Below are positions 45,593 through 58,982 of a stretch of DNA of 64,000 bases, piece by piece. This DNA is from Istiophorus platypterus. Its lineage: Eukaryota > Chordata > Actinopteri > Istiophoriformes > Istiophoridae. Position 1 is the stretch's first letter; every line of letters starts with the position of its first letter. The DNA lies in the NCBI GenBank assembly GCA_016859345.1, contig CM029121.1, positions 25,552,675-25,616,674 on the forward strand, read 5' to 3'. A model generated the notes under the pieces. It did not search any database. It saw only the letters and a program-made list of their open reading frames with translations, and had not been told where the DNA came from. The translations under genes were made by a program, and so were the position numbers.

Positions 45593-48500
45593 GGCTCCCC
45601 TCATTATGGCGGCGTGTCCTAAAAATTCAGTTGTTTGTTTGTTTGTTTTTTAATGCAACTATCTTGCAACAACTCTTTATGATCCATGTCAACCTTTACT
45701 GAGAGAGTGAGAATATTTGCTTCAGTAAGACTTTGTTTTATTTGTTGTTGTTTTTTGGGGTTTTTTTGAACCGTCAGTGTTTCCACCTCAGCTAAACATA
45801 AAATTTTTTTCAGAATTTATCCGTTTCTTTTTTAGTGTTTGTTTTTTTTAAGTTCTATGTTAACTCCACTTGTTTTTCCTCATGAAAACAGAAAATACTT
45901 TCGAAAACAGGTAGATGAAAACGCACCTAATGTTCCGGCCAAGTGTTTCGCTTGAACCCTGCACCACGGAACCCCCTTCTCGTTTCCACCGGCTGCCCGG
46001 GTCACGTGCTTTCCGCGGTGCTCGCCGTCCGTGACCGCCCCACGGCGGAAAAGCTGGAGCCGTGGTCACTCGTTTCCTAAAAACAACCCCAAATTAAATT
46101 TTTCTGACGAGCGACTTCATGTGACTGTTGTACTCAAAATCAAATGAGAGAGTAGGTGGATGTTTGGGTCAAAAAAAAAGAAAAAAAAAAAGAAAAGCAT
46201 GTGGCTCACGACGGAGGTCTCCAACCGTAATCGAATCGAGGACAATGCATTTGTATGTTACGCATCTTCGACGCTGACCTGGGGGACGCGTTGGTCCGTC
46301 CACCATGACGCCGCCAGTTAAGGTTAAGTTAGTACCATTTAAATGCAGTTTACCGTAAATGAAAAATAATCATATGAAAAATTATGACAGTGCATTCCAA
46401 ATGCTGCAGATCCGATTTATTACTTAATTGCCTTAATGTAAGATGAATTATAGAGTCAGGCCAGACACTAGGCCCACAGTGGAGCTATTAACCTGGAAGG
46501 TGCACCAGACTTCAGAAGAAATAAATCAAATTTATACATAATGATCCCAATCCGCACCAATATGTTACGGGTTCTTCCGTGGCCTGAGTTCAGTGCAAAT
46601 AAGTTGGGGGGGGGGGGTGTAGTGATCCCGCAGACAGATATACTAACAAAGCCGACATGGGCAGAAACAAAACCCCACTTGGCAGAGGGTAACAAAATAA
46701 GGGCAGTTTTGTAAAACAGCCAAATTCCACAGGCATTTGGCTGAGGAAGCACCCAGTGCCCAAGGGGGGAACAAACTGTTTTTTGTGGTCAGTAATTCTA
46801 GTGAATCTGTAACATGTTAGCACGTAAAGAATATGCCATTACCTGCTTGTCATCAGATAAGAATGAGGTGTGTGTGTGTGCGTGTGGCATTCAAATGCGG
46901 GTGATTGCCAAATCGTTCAAGTTCAGCTTCCATAGAAATGTCTCAGCGGTGCAATTGCAGGTTTTTGTATAACGCCCTGGAGTCTTTACAGGAAAGTAAT
47001 AGGATTAAAAATCAGAGACATAGTTGTTTAACCAATGACCCCCCCCCCCCCAAACCTAAATTGAGAAACAAAAGCCTGTCCACCTCTCACACGGGGGACC
47101 AGTCTGAGGGGCAGGCTTATATAATGTGCTTATTTTGCTAATCTGCATGTGAAATGCTACTACTATGCCTCTGCGGGGTCACATTCATCAGTGAACATTA
47201 TCCAGACTTGCGAGGAACTGCTTTCCATGCGAGTCCCATGTGGGATGTCTGGAGAATCTGGAAAGCGTGTATCCACATTACAGCTGCATTAATTGATTTT
47301 TGGGCCAAAAACCTTTAAAACAAACTACACATACTATCATTAATATTCAATCCATCAACTTCTGAGGAAAAAGAAAAATTGTGGTTTTTTTTTCTTTTTA
47401 GCCGCTGGCTGTTCCACTACCTGTCAAACATTCGTTGATCTGCAAGTGCACTTTTACCTTTGATATTTGGGTTCAAGTGCCTTCGGATATTTTTGGGGGG
47501 GAAGCTTCTCTTTTGTTTGTTTTTTGACATGTCGTTTGAGCTACTTTTTATTTACTTAAGGATCCTAAGTGCTACTTCCGTCACTCCACGCTTTGCCGGT
47601 TTTCACCTCCGTTGCCTCCTCCACTCAGAGCACCGAGGTGCGCACAGTCCTTCAGATCAACCGCTTCGAGAAGATGTCGGCATTAATGGTGAAAAAAACA
47701 ACAACAACCCAAAAAACCCAGCTGCCTGCAGCACCTGCGCTTGATGTCCTGCAAGTGCCAAACTCGGAAGTTCTGGGCTGGACTTTTCACTTGATCCACG
47801 CTGTAAAAACCTTCACCTTCAGTGCTTTTTGGGTGGTCATCGATTCACTAAAGTACTTATTTTTCTTTAAATTTATTACTTTTTCTTTTTAAACAAACTG
47901 TACTAGATTTTAAAGAATCACGTCCCTTTTCCAGAGCAGTTTTTTGCCCTATAATTATTGAGGCCTGTTGACTGTGAAACGGGTCGAAATTGCACCAAAA
48001 CATTTTGTAACTTGTTCGGAGAAAATGTAACCTTTGAGGACGCCTGTCAGGTTTTCGCCAACGCATCGAACGCAGTTCAGAGGACTCAAGTTGTACTCGT
48101 TTGCTACTGTGCAGAGGATTAAAGTTTCTGTCTTTCCAACAATTTATCACTCTATCAGGTAGACCAGAGACTGAAATCCCTGCCGGTTCTCCTCTGCTGC
48201 ATCCAGAGTTTCGTCTCTCTGCATAGAAAATGAGTCTTTCCCCACTTCTGCGTCCCGCAGCCTTCCCTCCCCCCTCTCCTGCTTCCCTATTGGTGCACTG
48301 AGAGAACCAGGTGCAGAGCATGAATGTGTACGGTCACAGCCACGAAAAGTCCCTGATGAGGCACGTCGGTGGGAATGAGCGGGAGCCTCCGGAGGCGTGC
48401 GTCCTCCTTCATTGGAGGGTTTCCTCGAATGCGTTCCTGTGTCCCGGCCCCTCCGACGTGTTCGGCCCGCGAATGTGAACGAGCGCTTCAGTGAAGCTGG

Positions 48501-49656
48501 AAATCTAAACTATGAAGATGGAAGAGGATACGTGGAATTTTTCCAAACATCTGTCGATATGTTTTATTAAAGCACATCCTGTTTTGGCTTGTTGCCGGGG
48601 GTAGGGTGGGGGACTTGAACATGCCCCAGCATTAAATGTCATGCATTCATAAATGCATTATGGAGGAGCTGAGCTTTAGCTCCTCTCTCAGGCTCCCTTT
48701 GTTCCTACTGCTGTTTTTCCACTGCTCATTTTACTTTTTGTGTCCAGGACCAAGTGCAACACCATCAATCCTTTTGAGGGAAGAAATTACTGTGCGCCAT
48801 CATCTCCCTTTTGTACTATTCATCATTACAAAGCCATAAAGACTCGCAGAGATCCCGGAGAGGAAGTGGGGAAGCAGTCTGACGCAGCCAGGAGGAGGGG
48901 GCTCTTGGCTCGACCTCCAGCTTGGCCATTCTGGTGAGCCCGTTTGGCTCGTGAATTAACACATCGAGAGCCGGCCGACAGTTCCAGATTGTGAGTAAGT
49001 GGCCCTTTGAGCTTCGATTCCCTTCACAAATTTTTGTCAGGGGTCACAAAAGAGATTCACATGGATATCCATAATTGCATTTTGCCAGAACATGAAGGAA
49101 ATGGCCCCATTAAAGGCCCCGTGTTCAACATTTGTCAGGCAACAGAGCATCAGATCAGCTGCAGGTGCAGTTAATGTGACACCTATCCAATCCATAATAA
49201 ATCCTCAGCAAATTTATTTATTGGAAATAAGATTTACTGGGGAATAAGATTCCCTCCCTCTCCTGTCAACAGAAGGATTTGTCGGGATTGTAGAAGCCTA
49301 CATATACTTTGATCTTTGAGCTCCAGGAGCTCTTGGATTCTCATCTACCCTCAGTCAAATATGTGGTATTCGGACAAACTCACCGGGTCGGAGCCCCTGT
49401 CTGCTCCGCGGGGCTACAAGCACATAACAGTGAATGTCTGCAGGGGGCTCTCTAATCATGGTGCCATCTGTGTGACTGTCTATCAGTCCAGTGGTTCAAA
49501 AAAAACGGTACATAAGGGAAACCTCATGCACCAGTTTCCAGTATATGTTATATCTGCTACTTCATACATGAAAAAGAAGAAAACGTATAATAATTAAATC
49601 CGGTAAAACTGGATTAAGTGATCTCTTAAAGTATCTATTGTGGGTCTGTAGTAAAG

Positions 49657-49926
49657 ATGGCTCAGCAAACAGACACGGATGTTGGTCAAGGCAGGGTTCG
49701 GCAGGAGGGTGGAAGTCAAAGAGGGCAATCTAAACCAAAGGGGGGCAAAGGGCAAAATGGACAACAGCAGGCACAGCAGAGAGGAAAGCGACGGCTACAA
49801 AGCTGGGCTGCTACAGATGGGGTCAGACCAGATTACAGCCCCCGTCTCATTTCTTTAAAGTACCACTTCCAATGTATCACTTCCAATTGTAAATTGACTG
49901 AACCTGTCTGTGAAAAATTTTAGAAA
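49657..49926 (+). other. Unrecognised Gln/Gly-rich open frame beside transposon debris
   Basis: An 88-codon frame starts with ATG at 49657, with a Q/G/K-rich N-terminal half (QRGQSKPKGGKGQNGQQQ) and a basic patch RGKRR. I recognise no family. It is bordered by a Tc1-like fragment, so it may be part of a decayed mobile element; I do not propose it as a host gene. Confidence 0.25.
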
Positions 49927-49944
49927 TTTATCATAATGGAAAAA

Positions 49945-50265
49945 CTGACCTGTCACGCTGACATGAGCATTAAGACCATTTACTCAGAACTTTTACTCAG
50001 CTGCACCTTTGGCAGCAATTACAGCCTCGAGTCTTCTTGGGTTTGACCTGACGAGCTTTGAAGACCTGGATTTGGGGATTTCCTGTCATTCTTCTCCAGA
50101 GATCCTCTCAATCTCTGTCAGGTTGGATGGGGGCTGTCGGCGGACAGACATTTTCAAGTCTCTCCAGAGATGTTCTAGTGGGTTCCGGTCAGGGGTCTGG
50201 CTGGACCACTCAAGGATGCTCACAGTCGTCCCTAAGCTGCCCCTACATTGTCTTGCTGTCATACA
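49945..50265 (-). mobile_element. Tc1/mariner transposase 3' fragment, inactive
   Basis: On the minus strand the frame reads ILEWSSQTPDRNPLEHLW and then RDLKMSVRRQPPSNLTEIER, the C-terminal catalytic end of a Tc1-like transposase. The E in PLEHLW is the third residue of the DDE triad. Downstream, after GEE, a TGA replaces the usual tryptophan codon, and then QEIPKSRSSKLV and PRRLEAVIAAKGAAE follow. The N-terminal half and the terminal inverted repeats are missing. Confidence 0.9.
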
Positions 50266-50379
50266 ACAGTACTCATTGGTCCGACCACGTCCATCTTCGA
50301 ACTCAGCCTTCATTCTTGTCACAGCCACCCCCTGAAAGGATCTGTAAACGTGTCTTTAACAGTTGTGATGCGGTCATGG

Positions 50380-50806
50380 TGACAAAACTGAACACAGACA
50401 GATAGACAAATGGACATCTGCCATCATACTCAATACTGCCTCAGTGAGAGTTCCAGCAATAGTAGGTGTCTTCAGGACCATGATTGTGTTGGTTGTCACA
50501 GCAACCACCGCCATCACGATGTCGAAGCAGAAGTCAGAAATGGAACGCGGGTCCAGGCCTTTGTGAACCAGGGGCCTGAGGTGCCATCGAACCAGCCTCT
50601 CAGGGGCCTTCACGCCACGTGACGTTAGAGCTATAGGCCTCAAGTTGTTGAGAGTGTTGGAACGTCCCTTTCTTAGTCATGGGGACTCCGCAGGAGGTCC
50701 TATAGATCTTTGGCATCTTTTTCAGGCAGCTGCACTGCACCCTTGGTTTGATGTTTTTAGTTCCTCTGCCTCTGTCAATCTGGGTCCTGGTGAGCTGCTG
50801 CCTCAC
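50380..50806 (-). mobile_element. LINE reverse-transcriptase fragment, frameshifted
   Basis: The minus strand gives a YRTSCGVPMTKKG segment (about 50735-50690; fish LINEs: WKTSCIVPVPKKG) and then, in another frame, RPIALTSRGVKAPERLV and HLRPLVHKGLDP (about 50640-50545). This is the conserved N-terminal reverse-transcriptase region of fish non-LTR elements. At least one frameshift and no complete domain are seen. The L2/CR1-like clade is my best guess. Confidence 0.8.
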
Positions 50807-51592
50807 CCGGCTGGTCGGGACTACTGGGGTGATTGGGGATTTATTGGGAGTGGAACTGTTTCCTGGATTGGGAACCTTGGGGATGTCGAAGGGGCCATGC
50901 CATTGTCTTGGGCTTTGCAGGCGGTGGGCAGAGAAGGAGATTAGAAGGGGGGATAGGAGTCAAAGAAGAGGGAGAGGAGTTAGAGAAGCTAGTACGTCCA
51001 CCTGGGTGCCATGTTTCCATCAATCAATTGGACCAGGAGCGAATGACAGTTGAATGACAGTTGTATGCTTATCAGCTGAAGAAGCCAAAGCTGGATGTTT
51101 GTGGATGCAGGGTTGTTTTTTTTTTTTTTTCCTGTGTGAGAAGGGGCTTGAATGAGACCCTCAATACAGCCCCAACGGTCTTCCTGAACCAAAACAGCTC
51201 CCAGTTAATTATCCTGTAGCATTCCATCAGGGCCCCTCTACCCAGTTACCCTCACTAACTCCCGCGGTTAATGCTTACAACCCTAACTGTACTATTTCCT
51301 GTCTGGCCTGCTTTCCATCACAACCCACGACTAAATCTTGTAAGGTGAAATCTGGCCCGTGTGCATCTTGAGGCAGGGATGATTAACGGACGGCAGGGAA
51401 CAATGGCTGAGCGGTGAAGGCTGACGAGGGATTGGGAGCAGATGCATGAGTGGGTGTTGGGGTCGGGTGGAGGTAAATGGCAGACACACCGAGGACAGAC
51501 ATGGGACAGGGAGGGAGACTCGGAAATGACAGGAGATTGCGAGACTGGCCCAACGACGGGGCCAAAAGATTGCAAAAGAACTGGCTGTTGCC
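50807..51592. other. No gene seen; likely further transposon debris
   Basis: Overlapping short frames on both strands lack recognisable domains. A T run lies at 51117-51130. The stretch continues the debris field of 49.9-50.8 kb, but I cannot assign it to a family. Confidence 0.4.
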
Positions 51593-51913
51593 ATGACCGT
51601 GACAGTGATGAACTACTACATTACCCCGAGTTTTTGGAACGTGATGACGCTGCCTCTGGTTTTTGATGTGCAACACTATTGGGAGAGGCTCTTACAAATA
51701 CTTATCGCCTCAGCTACAGAGCAGCATTTCCTGGCAGGGATGATGTCTGCCAACACTGCCTTTCTGGAACAGATGGTCCATCTTGCTTTTGAGCTCCGGT
51801 GTAGGAGCCAACCTCAATGCACAGTAGAGCCGATTTCTGACTTAAGGGGTAAGCAAACCAGGTCCAGATTTTGTTTTATGGAATCTTTCATCCGAAACCA
51901 ATTTTTCAGATGA
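51593..51913 (+). other. Unrecognised 106-codon open frame
   Basis: The frame reads in part HYWERLLQILIASATEQH and MMSANTAFLEQMVHLAFEL, amphipathic helical text unlike the chance frames nearby. A GGGGTAAGC donor-like site follows the ISDLRG codons at about 51849. It may be a fossil of a mobile-element protein or a lone exon. No family is recognised and the start codon is arbitrary. Confidence 0.25.
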
Positions 51914-54900
51914 AAGATCTTTTTTTTTTTTTTTTAATCTCCAGCGAAAAAGCCAGCAATACTAAATAAAAGCTGCAGCTCTCGGCTGTGTCGTATGAAG
52001 AGTTTTCATACGAGAGCCACAGACTCACGTCAAACTGAATCCGCCCAGTTATTCAGGTAATCCTCAGTGGCAACCGGCGAGCGTGATACGCATCCGCACA
52101 GTACGCCGCCTCGGGGCAAAAGAGTCTTTGAAGGCCGTCACATCTCTGCTACACCAGAGTTCATTCATGAATGCAGTTAAACAGAGAACCAGAAAAAAAA
52201 AGAAAAACCCTGAGAGATCGACACAGGAATGAAATCTGGTGGAGGGTGATGGGCAAAACTATACTTTGTGACCTTCATTTGTTATTTAAACTCTGTTGGA
52301 CTGTAACTATGCCTTTACATGGTCAAATGGATTCGGCATTGTGCCTATTTTGACGTGCACCTGGTCTGCATACACTGAATGTCTAGTTTCAGGCCATTAC
52401 ACAGATACTTAGCTCTTTAAGCATTGTGACCAGTTGTAGGCATAAGCAAATTAAGGCTCTTACTGAGGACGCAACCACCAACATCAGTTCAAGCCCTGCA
52501 GGGCCTGTGCTACCAAGCAAATTTAATTATCACCCCACAGTGGATTCATTCTTCTTTTTTTTTTTCCCGTGAGGAATTCACTTGTTCATTACTCAAATTC
52601 CAACATTGCGCCTCTGAAGATAAAGTTAGAAAAGGGAAAGATGGATTGGAGCCATGCAATTAAATGTCTATAATTATGCCAGATTATAACCTACTTTCGC
52701 TTGTCAACAGGAAGTGGAACTGTCAGCGTGGCCAATGCTAGACAAGCAGCAGGATTAACCGCACAAAAATAAACTGCACCACCTTTGGGGCAGCGGCAGG
52801 TCCTGAAATTCCGACTCAGCAGCCGTGTGCAGACATTTAATAGCCCCCCTGGAGGGCCCTGTCAAGCAATTACCTGAATGTCCGACTCCCCCGGATGGAA
52901 AACGGATTAATAAATGGCCAAATGGACCAGTTTGGTGCTAATATACCGAAATCAATACTCTGTTGTTGCTGCGGCTGGATCATCTTGAATTACAGCAACT
53001 TAAGCCAAAATAGTCATGAATATTCAAAAGGGTGCATGGGAATTTATCGTTTATTGAGAAGCCATAGGGGCCGATAAATACTGCTGGCTCGGGGTGGCAA
53101 TCGAGACTCGTTTGGGAGGTTAGAGAGGCACTTATTACTGAAAGGCCTGGATTTTTGGATACCTGGAATGGTTTTGGAAAAAGGCTGACTTGGAAGGGTG
53201 AATGAATAATCCCCTTCGCTGCTACAGCCACTGCCAGTCAGTGTATTTAGCCGTCGTAGAACAAGACCGACTGAACAGCAGGACGTGGAAACAATCAAAG
53301 ACACATTGGCTCAATACTCGCAACTCACTTCTAATTTCTATGCAATTATATTAATCAAAACTATTGCAACAAATAACACTGTGCCAGGGAGTTGTTGAAT
53401 AGGGTTGGGTATTATCAACTTGGATTATAGTTGTTGTTGCTTGCTGAGTCCCAGTTCGGAGTCTTTCATATTGTTTGTGTGAGCGAAGCAGTACATTTTT
53501 TTTGGAAAGCGAGAAACGCCTCCCTTTTCAGTAGGTTTGGACAGTTATTTGTCAGAGGTATTTTAGAGATAGATTAGATAAGAACAAATACATTTTCAAT
53601 GCACTATTTGCATTTTCAGTTTTACAGTTGTTTTGACTTAATTTTCTTGTTCTTCTTCATGCCCTGATTCTGAGGTTTTACAACAAAAAGAAATGCTGAG
53701 CCTTTGCATGAAATACTTCGTCAAGTGAGACGTATTCTTACGCCCCCCCCAATCTGTGGTCAGCCGACCGTGTCTAAAGCCAGTGTTAAAGTGTTAATAG
53801 TTCTTCCAGATGGCACCGATTGAGTTTGGGGTGAAAAGCGTCTGCCGTCACAGGGAGAGGTGAGATAAGAGATAACGGCGCATACTTTCACTCTCTGGCC
53901 CATGACGGTCATGTTGTACCGTTCACAGGAAAAATCAAGGGTTCCTCTCAGGCCGTCCGACCAGCACCTTGCTCTGAAGCCCACTGAGGTCTCAAGGCCA
54001 CTGAAAATGTGGTTTCCTATCGTTAGTATTCCTTTACAACCCTAAAAATTCATGACAAAATAGGCATAAATAAGATTTGAGAAATTATTTATATCAGTGC
54101 ACCGGAAAAATGTGTCTAAAATGCTTTATCCCTTTTGATCGGATTCGTTGACAGTGGCTGCCAACATAAGCGGAAAAACAACACAACCGTCGTTTAAATC
54201 TTGATCAAAAACATCACTAAATTGTGATTAAAGTCCAAAAGTATGAGGGGCCATCATTTCTCTTTTTTTACCCCCCCCCCACCCCCATTATTCTACATGA
54301 TGTTTTCTGAACAGGAATGTGTAATGCTTATTATTACTTGCAGAAAAAAATATGTTGTACACATGTAGAGAAAGTTACTCCCATTTAAAATTACACCGGG
54401 GATTTTATGGCTCAATCTCACAGTTTTCCCTAGAATTATTTTTTAGTTTAAAGATCATAGTAAAGATCCCCAAAGTGTGTGCATTCAGATGAGATAACTG
54501 CAGAAAAGCCTGATAAACTCCGCTGAAACGTAGATGCGGCTTCGTTAAGTGCTCAAGTCATAATTGCTCCAGTTTCATGAGTGAATGCATGATATCTCTC
54601 TGATGGTGTTTTGCTTCCCTTTCTTATCTTCTTATTCTTCTGCCACTGGCCCGTCCTGCCCTGATACTGGAGATGTGTGTCAAATTTCTTTGCAATTCAT
54701 TCACTTTTCTAAATCTCGGTTTGGGCTTATTTAACCATTCAAACGTGTATGTCACGCAAAACCTGGCGCACCCATCACTGGAATTGCTAGTGTGTCGAGG
54801 CCCGTATCCCCTTTATTTAAATTTGAATTGCCAAGACAACTTGCAAACATATTTTGTAATTCACTGTCAGGGAGATACTGTTCTTGAGAAAAGATAAGCC

Positions 54901-57900
54901 TCTCCACTTTCCCCACACAGTGTAGTGTTTGGTCCCACATGACTTATCTCACGGGCGTCTGTTTTATCACAATGTGCAGCGCTATCTGTCTATTTCACAA
55001 TACCAGTGATGACAGATTGTGTCTCACTTGCTGCACAGCGGCCCAGAAAGCAAATGCCAGCGATGCACAATGGCAGACTGAATGGCTGTGGAAGAGCTTT
55101 AATTGAGGATAAATGGGCTCACGGGCCTAGCGGGCGGAAAGTCATCGGGGCCAGGTAAGCGAGGCACCGGCAGGAACACACCTGGACACGCACAATGGCA
55201 ATCCGATGGACAAAGGGCTGGCGGCGACGATGGGGGGGCATCTCCTGAGTGACTGGAGGAAGGGGCAGGGGGATATCTGTCATTTTTATATATCTTTCAA
55301 TCTGTCATTTCTTATATTTCCCCAACGAACGATTGAGAAAGTTTGAGGTGTATTGTTAAGGTCCCACAAAGGACTTTTGTCAGACCTGCATTTTCCTATT
55401 CATTTATTACATTTTAAAGGGCAAAGGAGCTCCATGCACAGCTATAGGCTCATATAGAGGCAGCTATAGCGTCATAAAGACAGAACAACATTAGTTTTTA
55501 GTATGGGAAGTGTTTCCATCACTTATGGGTACAATAATCTGTCTGCTTTGAGCTCTGTCTTTGGTCTCCACCAATTCCTGAGATAAACTCTCGGTTCTTT
55601 AATTATATCAGACTTTACATAAGCAGAAGAGCTGCCGGTCATTGTTTGGCTTTACAAGAAAGTAGACAGACTGAGGCGTACAATAAATATGAAGAAAAAA
55701 AACTGGTAAAAGGGGCTAATTAACTCAGTACTTTCAAACTGCACAGTCATTTGATTTACTGTTGAGACAAAAAAAACAAACTAAAAAACAAAAACAGAGC
55801 AGCTTTAAGGTACAGGAAAACCTTATGTCACGGTGAGCACAGTACGGTTGGGGTCAGGAAACCGGATCACCACCTGGATGCAAACTAGGGGAAGAGCATT
55901 AAGTATTTAAAAGCTCGAGACCCTTCCCCCCAAACTGGGCCGCTAGAAAAATCGCAACCCCGCTCAAAGGCAATGGGGCGCAAATCCAGCCCGCACTGCA
56001 TCATCTCCCCCGAATGTTCCATATGGATGCAGTTTGTAGAAGTGTGTAACACAGAGGATTATATGCAGAACGCAAAGGTGCGTTTGCTTTACACGTTGAA
56101 AATAATGAACGTGACACTGAGGATACTCCTGATCACCAGTGAGGCCCTGTCCATGGTGCTGCACCGCTGGTGTCAGTGTGTGGACGGAAGGTTTCCAAAC
56201 ACAACCCAGAGTGTGTTTAAAGCCAACGTGAACGCAGAAACTACTCTGTGTGCGGGTCTCTCCGAAGGCGGCCACCGACCACCATTTTCAATTTAAAAGC
56301 AGCGTTAGGTTCTGGATCGGTGCGCCGGGGTGGGAGGACTCAATGCCGAGGAAAGCGATAAAAAGAAAAAAGACAGAAAAATCTAACCAAACGTTTTCTT
56401 AACTGGGTAAAATGTGTTGGGAGCCTATAAAAAGCAATCTGACAAAAATTTGTGATTTTATTTTATTTCAATAATTTTTGGGGCTTTATGAATAAAAAGC
56501 CGTCCATCTGTTGCTGCTGTTGCAGTTTGAGGCTCTTTATTCTAATTTCTGCTTTTCCCGTTTCATGTATTATTCCTTTCATCCTCTAATCTGATCGTAT
56601 TTATGGCCCGGGAAGCTGGATAGGCTGCCCCTGACGTGACGTAGCGCCCGTTAGCCTACGGTCTCAGATTTCTTTTTTTTGGCGTGCACCATACCCCCCC
56701 CCTCCACCCTCGCATCTGTTCCCGCCCAGATCAATCGACGCAATTGACCCCCCCCCCTGCCACAGCTGAGAAATCGGAGGGAAAATGGCCGTCCGAGCCG
56801 CGGTTTCGGGTTTGTGTTTCCATGTAACATCTGGATGTCAGATGTCAGAATCCTGATGTCCCCCCCCCTTTTAAAATGATTAAATCACCATACCACATGT
56901 TTCTTCCTTCAACAGGGCCTTACTCTGTTTCTCCTTAACACTTCCTCTTCAAGAAAAAAACCACAACTTTCTAGAATGCGAAGCTGATGGTATACATGTG
57001 ATACTAACAAACGTGATTCATATCTCGTTCCTCAGTCCAATGCACAAAACAGAGCAAGGAGCCTTTGAGTGGAAGGTGGGGGACGCACAGAAAGGGGATA
57101 TTATCTCAGGATATGTTTTAACTCATTCCTTCATTCCTTAATTAAACCAAATTGTATTTATTTATTTGTTTTTTTTTTTTTTTTATCTGTTTTTGCAAAA
57201 AAAAAAAAACTTCCTGCATGAACAACCCCCCCCCAGTAAATGTCTCACACCGGTGCCTTTGCATCAAGGCGGCGGTGCGTGTTGGTAGCTGCCGAAGGTG
57301 GAGCGACTTTGAACCACTTTATATATAGATTTATAGACGGATAAATCGGCTAAATCTTAGGGGTCATGAGATGATTAATGGGAGCGGAAAGAAGATGAAA
57401 GGTTCTGATTCATGAATCTGTTTTCAGTTTTTGGACCTTCATCATTCATTTCGAGGTTCTGGACCCTACCGAACGTTTTACTTCAATGAAACCATGTGGG
57501 ACGTTTAGAGGTGTGTGTCTGTAGGGAGCTATTTGGCGGAGATGTTAACAACTCATAGACATCTGAGACGTGACGCCCGAATACACACTGCTCTTTTCTC
57601 GGATGTCAGAAGCCAAAAGGGCTTGAAAACACTGGTTTAATCTTCAGACATATGTATAAAAGCTTTTTTTACATTTTTTTTTAATATCATCCACCATGTA
57701 AGATCTTCACCTTAAAAGTAACTAGTAACCAAAGCCGCCAAATACAGGGAAAGTAGTGGAGGAGAAAGTACAATATTTCAATCTGAAATGTAGCGGAAGT
57801 ATAATGTAGCATAAAATGGAAATAGGTAAAGTGCACGTTCCTCAGCTTATACTTAAGGGGAGTTTGGTGCCAGCGTCTTGAGGCCAAATACAGAAAAAGC

Positions 57901-58489
57901 AAGTGAACCCTTTGGAATCACCTGCGTTCATGTATAAATCTGTCTTTAAAATGCGCTCAGATCCTCACATACATGAGGACCTGAGTACATCATAAATCAT
58001 TCAAAGAATTCACGGTGTGTGCTGGAAAAAAAAAACCAACTAAACGTCTGTGAACCCCTGGGATTAATGACCCGGGGTCCAGTCAGAGCTATGCTGACTC
58101 ATCAAAAAAATAAAAATAAAAATGGAGTTTTTTCCTCTTCCTAAGCGAGCTGCTCCAACCCCCAGATACCCGGAGGACGCGGCTGGGCTGAAGTGGTTCT
58201 GTGTGGAGGTTCCAAGGTTCCCCCCAGAACACTGTGCAGGTCTCATCTGTGGCCACAGAAAGCGCTGGTTTTCAGGTTGTTGCTGCCAAAGGACGTTGGA
58301 CCTGCTGTTAAATCCTAAGGTTCACTGACTTTTTCCACCAGCACTTTGTACAGCAAAGGGATGTGTTCAGTAGGCAAAAAAATGGAATCCTGTGTAATTG
58401 GCTTCGGCACATTTTCTTTTTCTATAACCTTGACTAAGACAAAGATTATATCACATGTCGTGAACAGGTAACACGGAAAACCTGGTAAT
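51914..58489. other. Non-genic upstream flank
   Basis: No exon, RNA gene or intact element was recognised. It holds a T run at 51921-51937 and C-runs at about 54271-54281, 56693-56702 and 57226-57234. The interval 52380-53000 is free of simple repeats and AT-moderate; such texture is common in conserved non-coding DNA but proves nothing. Confidence 0.45.
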
Positions 58490-58522
58490 TCCAGAAAGGT
58501 TCACACAGTTTTGCTTGCCATG

Positions 58523-58982
58523 GCACTGTTTGGACAGCAGGGATTTCCAGTTACTCACTGAACAAGGAAACAAGGGAAAGTAATGTTCTTTTTCCTTTTT
58601 TTCAAACGGGTGTTTGCAAGTTACAACACACATTGTGTAAAACCACAGTGGAATAATGCATAAACCTATACCTATAAACCCACATTCATTGTCCTACTGA
58701 TAAGGTATAAGTCAAACACATCATACATTGAATTCCCTTTGTTTTCCCCTTCTGTAAAAACAAGAAAGTGAAATATGATTAAATTATATATATATGTGCA
58801 AAATAAGACTTTTCTGACCTAATCAGAATGATGAATGCGGGCTCATGGGATAAGACCGTGAAAAATGTGGTTTTACACCTTGTGTGTTGCAACTTGCGAC
58901 TCACATTAAAAAAAAAAAAAAAAACATTTCCTTGTTTCCTTGTTCAGTGAGTAACTGGGAATCACCGCTGTCCAAACAGTGC
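58523..58982. repeat. Large imperfect inverted repeat (about 120-bp arms)
   Basis: The left arm 58523-58647 is the reverse complement of the right arm 58866-58982. Shared pieces include GCACTGTTTGGACAGC, CAGTTACTCACTGAACAAGG followed by AAACAAGG, and TGTAAAACCACA. They are separated by 218 bases. The central parts of the arms differ by T- or A-rich tracts. Weaker similarity extends the arms to about 58490 and 59015. Confidence 0.93.

Larger units (their letters stand above)
44232..49300. other. Non-genic upstream flank of kitlga
   Basis: No exon or RNA gene was recognised. Contents are the second copies of the two direct repeats, T-rich tracts at 45222-45242 and 45311-45320, G/C runs (45008-45017, 46606-46618, 47040-47051) and unstructured sequence. 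The frame at 47857-48321 on the minus strand has no domain I can name. Confidence 0.5.

Noticed and set aside
55973..56296. 107-codon plus-strand frame with overlapping minus-strand frame
   Set aside because: No family resemblance, no splice context and equal coding potential on both strands.
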